64,000 bases of DNA from Mesostigma viride (lineage: Eukaryota > Streptophyta > Mesostigmatophyceae > Mesostigmatales > Mesostigmataceae), in the NCBI GenBank assembly GCA_009746045.1, contig RPFO01000079.1, positions 6,984,453-7,048,452 of the forward strand, written 5' to 3'. A model generated the notes under the pieces. That model was not told the DNA's origin. It saw nothing but the letters and a program-made list of their open reading frames with translations, and ran no database searches. Positions 57,540 to 64,000 of this stretch are shown piece by piece. The translations under genes and the position numbers were made by a program. Position 1 is the stretch's first letter, and each line of letters starts with the position of its first letter.

Positions 57540-58111
57540 TGTTACGCCGCGGATATCTACCTCCACCTCTACCTCTAATGGGCCTGATACTACCTAAACT
57601 GGTCAGGCCTCCTCTACTTAACCCTCTGGCGAAAGACGAACGTGACGGAGCTGATCTCAATGCATTAACGTAAGTGTTGCTATAATACGCCATACAACCA
57701 TTTACCAAAACCCGTTTACTCCAGGAATAGAGGAAGGAAACACAACTACACTGCCGTGACCCAAGCCTAAATGTGTCAATTCACTTAACACACGCCGAGT
57801 GACCACACAAGGAGTGGAACGTGCATAAATGGTCACCAACGGTCCAACAGGCTCGGGCCGACCTGGCCCTCGCCTGCAGAACCACAGAAACACAGGCAGG
57901 TGCACAGATGCACGCCGGTCCACTACATTCTACAAAAGGATAAGGACCACTAATATAGTACGCGGCGCGGCGCCCAAAGGCACCCAATATACCACAGTAC
58001 TGTTACGGGGACAATCATGTCCAAACTAGAACTGCACGTAACCTAGGAACAACCGAGGCCAAGGACCTAATTTACGTCCGTAACTACAACGAATTGTTAC
58101 GCGACGTAACA
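57540..58111 (-). repeat. Chromovirus 3' LTR
   Basis: 572 bp with perfect TGTTAC...GTAACA ends. On the - strand it is preceded by the polypurine tract TTTTGTGGGGGGGGAGG (58128-58112). The uninterrupted target is in transposon A copy 1 at 12021-12036. Confidence 0.88.
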
Positions 58112-58486
58112 CCTCCCCCCCCACAAAAGGTAGGGAGCCCTCTCCCTACGCAGAGAGGAGGGAACCAAGGGGTAGGAAAATAATCCTAACGCACCCAGCA
58201 CACACCAACACAATCGATAGACCATCCCAGATACAAAGCACCAATAGTTCACACGGTCTCCACCACCACGCCGGGTGGTGTAGGGTTAGCCAGCACCAAG
58301 CCTGGTGGTAGGTTCCCCTAACTGCCTGGAACGGAGTCCTGGCCGGGGGGACGGCACTGGGCAGGACACACAGAGTAAACACATCAGCGCTAAGGACCAA
58401 GAACAGCCAACCAACTGGCCAGAATATGAGGGCGACTCTACATACCGGAGGGACAACACCCTCAGGTCGGGCCTAAGGCCCTCTAT
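58112..58486 (-). other. Untranslated stretch between ORF3 and the 3' LTR
   Basis: No open frame of note; ends with the polypurine tract. Confidence 0.6.
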
Positions 58487-60787
58487 CTAGTGGCCATCCG
58501 TCTGGTAAGTGCCACGAGAGGCCAGCAGGACCTCCAGGTAGGCCTGGTAGTGAGCCACATCCTCAACATTGTCATGCCTATCTACAGTGAGGAAAACATC
58601 GGCCCACACGCCGTCAGGAAAGAGGCCCAGGAAGGCCCAGTAATACCTATGCTGCGTGAGGACGACCTGGCCACGGGCCCAGTCCAGAAAGCCACAGGCA
58701 AAGAGGCGAAGGAAAGGCTCTACCGCGATCAGGCAAAGGGCCCGCAGGAGGAGGCAATGATACCGAATCCGAGGGCGCAGACCCGTCGGGAAGAACAGGT
58801 CCACCAGGGGCTCCACGTTGGACGGCCACAACCGGATGTGCCGAATCTCGCGGGAGCGCCACCGACGAACACACTGTCGCGACCCGAATGTCTCTAGGTA
58901 GTCGCTGGCACGAGGAGGAGGGTGACCGCGGGAGTCTAGACCCTGGCCCGGGATAGGCACCGGGCGGCGGGCATCCCACTCAAGGATGGGCTGGAGGACC
59001 GTAGTGTACGCCGCACCCGGCACCGCAGGAAACTCTACTGTAAGGGCATCCGAAGCCATAATGCCCAGAGGGGGAGGGTAAGCCCACTGAAACCCACCGT
59101 AGGTGTCCAAGTCGTTGTGGCGCCTCGCCCAGCGATACAGGACGCGCCGGACCAGGATCTCACCCTCGAACACCGGATCAGCTAAAATAACCATGTCGAA
59201 CGGAGGCCGATCAGTCTCAATGGGTAGGCCACGATCCCGGGGCGCCCGACACACCTGGGAGAACCCATAGGACATGGGAGAGATGGCAAGCTCAGCAGAG
59301 GCGCGCGGCAGGTCACACTGTCGGCAGGCGAGTGCGGACATACCATACCCCGGAATGGGCGTGTCACGCGACTCCGGCGTCGCGTGCACCACAGAAGGAG
59401 CCCTGTCCCGATCACCCTGGGACAACTCCCTGAGGGAATCGGCAGCGCGGGTGGCGCGAGGATCCTGACCGGTGGACCGAACAACCGCGGCCAAAGACCG
59501 CGAGGCCGAAGGAGGAGGGACCGGAGCAGGGGCTGACGCAGGGGCAGGAGCCGACACCGACGCAGGGGGCACTGGTAAAACAGGAGGTCGCGCCGGACCT
59601 GAAGCCAGAGAGGGCCGTGACGGACCCACCAACGACGCAGGCGCGCCGGTCTCCGTTGCCGGTGCACCCTCAGGCCACATGTTGAAAATGGGGCCCGTAG
59701 GGACAGGCAGTCCTGCATAAGATTGACTACCATCCAGGCCCCAGTCAGGAACCGGAATCCTCTGCGGAGGACCACCCTCCCAAAGTCTGGGAAGCCCGCT
59801 AGTATCGCCAAAGAAACCCCGCGACGTCTGCGCCTGAGCGGGAGGAGGCTCGGAAGCAGCGACGGAGGGCGAGCTAACAGGGGCAGGAGACTCCCGCGTA
59901 GGCGCAGGTAGAGCGGTAACAGGCGCAGAGGCAGCAGGAGTCGCAGGAGCCGCCGGAACCACAGCGACCGCGGGCGCAGGCGAAGCCGTAGTCGCCGGGG
60001 CGACAGAAGGGGTAGGGGGCGCGGATCCAGCCGGCGTGGCCGGGACCTGCGCCTGGGCCGCAAGGAAGGCCCCAAACGCCGTGGTCAAAGACTGGATCTG
60101 AGCCTGCATAGCCGAGACCGTCGCCGAAAGAGGATCAGGCAAACCCGAAGGGGTAGGCTCCACTGCGACATCCCGGGTCGACCGAGGGGACGACGGGACC
60201 GGAGAGGGAGGGACAGACACCGAGGAGGCGGACGCAGCGCTCGAGGCAGAATAATCTGGAGTATAATGTACCTCGGCTGGGGCGCCCGAAGGGGTAGGAC
60301 CACTAACCGCTAGTCCCGCCGACTGATCAGCTATCTCCATGAACTCTACGGCCCGTAAAAGGTCGCAGGGGTTCTCGTCTACCTCAGCATCACCCTCAGC
60401 TGGAAGCCACGGGAACACCTCCCGTAGGCAGGTACGGCCCACAGGAGTGGAGAGGTAGGAGAACACACGGCAACACCGGAGAACCGCATCTATCTGCCCC
60501 AAGGCGGGACAGCTGGAACCACACCCCAACAAACAGTGTCCGGCATCATCGAAACCGTGCAGGACAAGCTGGTGCGGCTCATCAGGGGAAGGACCATACC
60601 ACGTGACCCCGAAGAGGGCCGCCCTGACTAAGCTCGCATGTTGGGCCTGAAGGGCCGGCTGCACAACGCCACCCCGGTAACATGATCGCGACACCCAACG
60701 GCCCGGAAGGGCCTCGAAATACAGCTCAGGGTCCGGTAGGGGCAGGGACGGCAGCGGGCTCTCAGCCGGAGGGGTAGGCTCTGTCAT
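58487..60787 (-). CDS. Chromovirus ORF3, unknown protein downstream of pol
   Basis: 766 aa from ATG 60787 (M-T-E-P-T-P-P-A-E-S), 76 nt after the pol stop; the frame is open further back into pol. Residues 1-150 are mixed with W-Y-G-P-S-P-D-E-P and a Cys-rich C-L-L-G-C-G-S-S-C; about 185-480 are Pro/Ala/Ser-rich with a short helix M-Q-A-Q-I-Q-S-L-T-T-A-F; about 520-766 look globular, with C-R-Q-C, Y-R-W-A-R-R-H-N-D-L-D-T and Y-Y-W-A-F-L-G-L-F-P-D-G. No CCHC knuckle, no transmembrane pair or signal peptide, so neither an ordinary gag nor an env is supported. Gag is expected off the right edge. Confidence 0.75.
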   Translation of the reverse strand: MTEPTPPAESPLPSLPLPDPELYFEALPGRWVSRSCYRGGVVQPALQAQHASLVRAALFGVTWYGPSPDEPHQLVLHGFDDAGHCLLGCGSSCPALGQIDAVLRCCRVFSYLSTPVGRTCLREVFPWLPAEGDAEVDENPCDLLRAVEFMEIADQSAGLAVSGPTPSGAPAEVHYTPDYSASSAASASSVSVPPSPVPSSPRSTRDVAVEPTPSGLPDPLSATVSAMQAQIQSLTTAFGAFLAAQAQVPATPAGSAPPTPSVAPATTASPAPAVAVVPAAPATPAASAPVTALPAPTRESPAPVSSPSVAASEPPPAQAQTSRGFFGDTSGLPRLWEGGPPQRIPVPDWGLDGSQSYAGLPVPTGPIFNMWPEGAPATETGAPASLVGPSRPSLASGPARPPVLPVPPASVSAPAPASAPAPVPPPSASRSLAAVVRSTGQDPRATRAADSLRELSQGDRDRAPSVVHATPESRDTPIPGYGMSALACRQCDLPRASAELAISPMSYGFSQVCRAPRDRGLPIETDRPPFDMVILADPVFEGEILVRRVLYRWARRHNDLDTYGGFQWAYPPPLGIMASDALTVEFPAVPGAAYTTVLQPILEWDARRPVPIPGQGLDSRGHPPPRASDYLETFGSRQCVRRWRSREIRHIRLWPSNVEPLVDLFFPTGLRPRIRYHCLLLRALCLIAVEPFLRLFACGFLDWARGQVVLTQHRYYWAFLGLFPDGVWADVFLTVDRHDNVEDVAHYQAYLEVLLASRGTYQTDGH

Positions 60788-60863
60788 GACGGCTGCGGAG
60801 GGGAGGGGACAACCAACCACCCGTCGACAGCAGACATAACATAAGAGAGGAGAAGGCCTACGA

Positions 60864-63800
60864 CTAGAGCTTGTGCAGGGTTTTATATTCCTGCAGCAGG
60901 CGACTACACCCATCTAGCTCACTCTCCGTATACCAAACCTTATCTACTTCACTACGAGCATACATCCACTTCACTTTATACTGACGCTGGGTACCGCGGC
61001 CCTTTTTGATATCTCGATGGGCCACGATGCTTTCTACTTCGTCTTCTACTTCCCCAGTGTCAGGATTATGCTCTAAAGGGGCAGGCGCTAACTCCCTGCC
61101 AGCGAACGTACTAGGGTGGTACAGTTTAAGCTGGCTCCTATGGAAGGTGTTTGAATGCGTTTGCCAAGAGGTAGGGATATCGACCTTATACAAGAAATTT
61201 CCTACCCTAGACAACACATGGAAGGGTCCTAAGAAGGCAGGCCTAAGTTTGACCTTCAGTTCTGCTTCAAACTTATGAGCAAAACGGCCAACACGGGGGC
61301 CTTCTACTAATACTAGATCTCCTACTTCTATCTCAGGTGCTCGTCTATCTAAGGAGGCACGCAACCTAGCAAGGTACTTAGCCTGAGCTTTTTGATACCC
61401 TGAGATCGCGTGGTCATGAGCAGTTTTCATTCTATCTAGTAAGGACTGTACACCTTCTACAGTATCTCGGGACACATCATCCTTGTCCCGTAGAGGACTA
61501 GCTAAGAGAGAGGTAGGGGTAAGGGGCTGTCTCCCAGTATCTAAGAAGAAGGGCGTATATCCATGCGCAGCTTGGGGACAATTGTTGAGGGAGAACTCTA
61601 CCAAACATAAATAATCCTCCCAATCACTACCCGAGCCATTAACATAGTGCCTAAGCGCTTCTTCTACTACTCTATTAAGACGCTCTACTAAATGAGAGGA
61701 GGAGGAGTGGTAGGCAGTACCGTAGGTAACCTTGGTACCGATGGCAGCGAAAAACTGCTGCCAAAAATCTGAGGTAAATAATTTATCCTTATCACTAATA
61801 AACTGCCTACTCAATCCATGATATCTATATACATTATTGAGGTATAGGCGTGCGCAATCACGTGCGGTGAGTTCTAAAGGACACGGCACAAGATGGCACA
61901 TACGAGTAAAACGATCTATGAACACAAGGATTTGGGCATTGCCCCTATCATTCTTTCTAAAAGGTCCTACAAAATCCATCATGATAGAATCCCAAGGCAT
62001 GATAGGGTCAGGCAAGGTCCTAGGTTCTGCTATCTGTCCTACATTATTGGGTTTCATTTCCTGGCAAGATTGACAAGTTCTAACATACTCATCCACATCC
62101 TTATAAAGGGAAGGCCAGTAATAAGAGCGGGCTACTAGGTCCCGTACCCGTTTACCACCCTGGTGAGCAGCTAAGTCATGCAACTCAAAGAGCAAGGAGG
62201 AGCGACAGATAGGAGGGACATACAGGCGCCATTGAGGGGGAGAATCTGCTATCTGCACATATAAAAACCCACCTACAAATTTACAAGGGTGCTTGCCTAA
62301 TTGTTGGGGATGTGCAGCAATGGCAGCTAATGCTTCCGGCTCAGTGGCCGTAAATCTACTAATAAGGCGTTCAAGATCAGAGGTAGGCATCGCTACAGAA
62401 GTATCCAGAACAGGTTTAAAGAGATCTCCTACCGCCTTGCCGAAGAGAAGGGGAGGTCCTAGGGGGACTACGTTTTCATAAGACTTTCCTGACCTAGTCG
62501 CTATATGGCTAAGCGGTATAGAAATTTTATTTTTCCCCTCCCCCCCCACCGAGGCCACAGGAAGGGCCTCACACGGGAGAGAGAGTCCTACGTGAGAAAG
62601 GAGATCAGGCATGCGAACAGCTGTATGAAAGAGGTAGGCATAGGAATCATCATCAGGTAGTTCACCATAAGGGGTTACACCCATAGTAGTAGGAACTAGA
62701 GTAATATTGAGAACATCAAGGTCCTCGAAGAAGGAATAGTCTGCACGACGAGAGAGTGCATCTGGTACTATGTTATCTACACCCTTGACATACTGAAGTT
62801 TAAAAGGGGAAAACTGTGCTAAAAATTCCATCCAGCGCGCTTGCCGAGGGGTAAGGTTGGGTTGGGAGAGAAGATGGGTAAGGGGACGATGATCCGTTTG
62901 GATAACTAACCTATAAGGATCTAGCTCACAGGGTTCATTCAGGCAGACATCAAATTGAGCACCTTTAAGGAAGTGCTGCCACGCGTGGCAACAATACACC
63001 ACCGCTAAGAGTTCCTGCTGGTGGACGGGATAGTTACGCTCCGCAGGGAGCATTGTCCTAGAGATATATTCAATTGGCTGTAAGCCCTGACCCTGATCCT
63101 GGAGAAGGACACCACCTATAGCTACTTTACTAGCATCTGTAGCCACAACAAAGGGTTTAGTAGTATCCGGTAGGATGAGTACAGGAGGGGAAAGGAGTAG
63201 GGATTTTAGGCACTGAAAAGCAGACTGACACTCACTACTCCAAACAAAGGGGATATCCTTCTTTAATAAATGATTAATAGGGGCTGCTATAGTGGCGAAA
63301 CGCGGGATAAAACGCCTATAGTAAGAAGCAATTCCTAGGAAACTACGTACACCTTTAACGTCGGTAGGAGTAGGCCATTCCTGAATTGACTTAGTTTTAT
63401 CCGGGTCGGTAGCGACCCCGGCATCTGACAGAACGTGCCCTAAAAATGGGACACTCCTACCCGAACGCACTTTAGCACGGCGCGCCCACAAAGAATTTTC
63501 AGCCATTATTTCTAATACTTTCTTTAAATCACGTAGGTGCGTTTCAAAATCAGGAGAGTAAATAAGAATATCATCTAAGTAAGCTTGAGCACAAGAACGG
63601 TCATGCTCAGATAAAGAAACAGAGGAGAAGGAGGGATCCTTTAGATCAGAGGACACCTGAGGAAGATGAGAATTTCCCATAACAGGTCTAAGCACTTCAT
63701 TCATTAACATTTGAAAAGAGGCAGGCGAGTTACAGAGTCCCATAGCCGCTACTCTAAACTGGTAATGACCAAAAGGGGTAGCAAAGGCGGTTTTATGGCA

Positions 63801-64000
63801 ATCCTCAGGAGCTATCCGCAACTGCCAAAAACCATCCGCACAATCCAGTACTGTGAAACAAGTGGAACCTTTAACCTTATTAAATATATCGTCAATACGA
63901 GGTAGAGGGTATTTAGATTTCACAGTAATATCATTCAACTTCCTATAATCAGTAACTAGGCGAAACTTGCCATTTGGCTTAGGAACTAACAGGACACCAG
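60864..64000 (-). CDS. pol: Ty3/gypsy chromovirus Pol: RT, RNase H, integrase, chromodomain (partial)
   Basis: The frame is open to the right edge, where it reads V-P-K-P-N-G-K-F-R-L-V-T-D-Y-R-K-L-N. Then RT with L-D-C-A-D-G-F-W-Q and A-Y-L-D-D-I-L-I-Y; RNase H with V-A-T-D-A-S-K and I-Q-T-D-H-R-P-L; integrase zinc finger H-D-L-A-A-H with C-Q-S-C; core with M-M-D-F-V-G-P-F, F-I-S-D-K-D and H-L-V-E-R-L-N-R; a GPF module (F-L-G-P-F-H-V-L); and a C-terminal chromodomain (V-E-S-I-V-A-H-R-D...Y-K-V-K-W). Chromodomains steer integration to marked chromatin. The frame is intact. PR and gag lie beyond the window. Confidence 0.93.
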   Translation of the reverse strand, partial: GVLLVPKPNGKFRLVTDYRKLNDITVKSKYPLPRIDDIFNKVKGSTCFTVLDCADGFWQLRIAPEDCHKTAFATPFGHYQFRVAAMGLCNSPASFQMLMNEVLRPVMGNSHLPQVSSDLKDPSFSSVSLSEHDRSCAQAYLDDILIYSPDFETHLRDLKKVLEIMAENSLWARRAKVRSGRSVPFLGHVLSDAGVATDPDKTKSIQEWPTPTDVKGVRSFLGIASYYRRFIPRFATIAAPINHLLKKDIPFVWSSECQSAFQCLKSLLLSPPVLILPDTTKPFVVATDASKVAIGGVLLQDQGQGLQPIEYISRTMLPAERNYPVHQQELLAVVYCCHAWQHFLKGAQFDVCLNEPCELDPYRLVIQTDHRPLTHLLSQPNLTPRQARWMEFLAQFSPFKLQYVKGVDNIVPDALSRRADYSFFEDLDVLNITLVPTTMGVTPYGELPDDDSYAYLFHTAVRMPDLLSHVGLSLPCEALPVASVGGEGKNKISIPLSHIATRSGKSYENVVPLGPPLLFGKAVGDLFKPVLDTSVAMPTSDLERLISRFTATEPEALAAIAAHPQQLGKHPCKFVGGFLYVQIADSPPQWRLYVPPICRSSLLFELHDLAAHQGGKRVRDLVARSYYWPSLYKDVDEYVRTCQSCQEMKPNNVGQIAEPRTLPDPIMPWDSIMMDFVGPFRKNDRGNAQILVFIDRFTRMCHLVPCPLELTARDCARLYLNNVYRYHGLSRQFISDKDKLFTSDFWQQFFAAIGTKVTYGTAYHSSSSHLVERLNRVVEEALRHYVNGSGSDWEDYLCLVEFSLNNCPQAAHGYTPFFLDTGRQPLTPTSLLASPLRDKDDVSRDTVEGVQSLLDRMKTAHDHAISGYQKAQAKYLARLRASLDRRAPEIEVGDLVLVEGPRVGRFAHKFEAELKVKLRPAFLGPFHVLSRVGNFLYKVDIPTSWQTHSNTFHRSQLKLYHPSTFAGRELAPAPLEHNPDTGEVEDEVESIVAHRDIKKGRGTQRQYKVKWMYARSEVDKVWYTESELDGCSRLLQEYKTLHKL

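Overview
This window looks like nuclear DNA of a flagellated microbial eukaryote, most likely a green alga (Chlorophyta). The support is a plant-like cyclin C, two exons of the ciliary protein CFAP299, a Penelope-like retroelement of the N-terminal GIY-YIG type known from the green lineage, and TGTAA motifs (the usual green-algal polyadenylation signal) downstream of two of the host genes. Intron-rich host genes are spread thinly through simple repeats, minisatellites and nested transposons. There is no sign of operons, CRISPR arrays, rRNA or tRNA genes.

Layout. 0.1-0.4 kb: first exon of a CHMP7-like ESCRT gene (-). 1.1-2.0 kb: a 901-bp element with terminal inverted repeats (TIRs). 2.9-16.0 kb: a cyclin C gene (+) that I could assemble from nine phase-compatible exons (267 aa); its introns hold tetranucleotide arrays, a 68-bp tandem array and a 1.9-kb DNA transposon. 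16.0-18.3 kb: a dispersed repeat. 18.3-22.8 kb: an unrecognised multi-exon gene (-) with a 7-bp minisatellite in one intron. 24.2-27.9 kb: a YIPF6-like YIP1-family membrane protein (+), six exons, 203 aa. 28-34 kb: dispersed repeats, a 1.7-kb TTAA-flanked element nested in one of them, and a gypsy integrase relic. 34.2-47.2 kb: a block bounded by 29-bp inverted repeats that holds several minisatellites, a Gln-rich reading frame, two CFAP299 exons, an unknown acidic-tailed protein and the Penelope-like element. 47.8-49.1 kb: a second copy of the 33-34 kb repeat, carrying a 499-bp MITE. 49.6-55.5 kb: a complete copia-type LTR retrotransposon (-) with identical LTRs and an unusual integrase-protease-RT order. 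56.4-57.5 kb: a second copy of the 1.9-kb DNA transposon, interrupted by a chromovirus (Ty3/gypsy) on the - strand that runs off the right edge and carries an extra long ORF between pol and its 3' LTR.

The host genes are housekeeping or ciliary: Mediator-kinase cyclin, Golgi membrane protein, ESCRT and cilium. They do not form a functional cluster. Most of the sequence records transposition: three insertions can be dated relative to their hosts because the uninterrupted copy of the target is also in the window. The most unexpected host feature is that several introns begin with degenerate copies of their own exon-intron junction.
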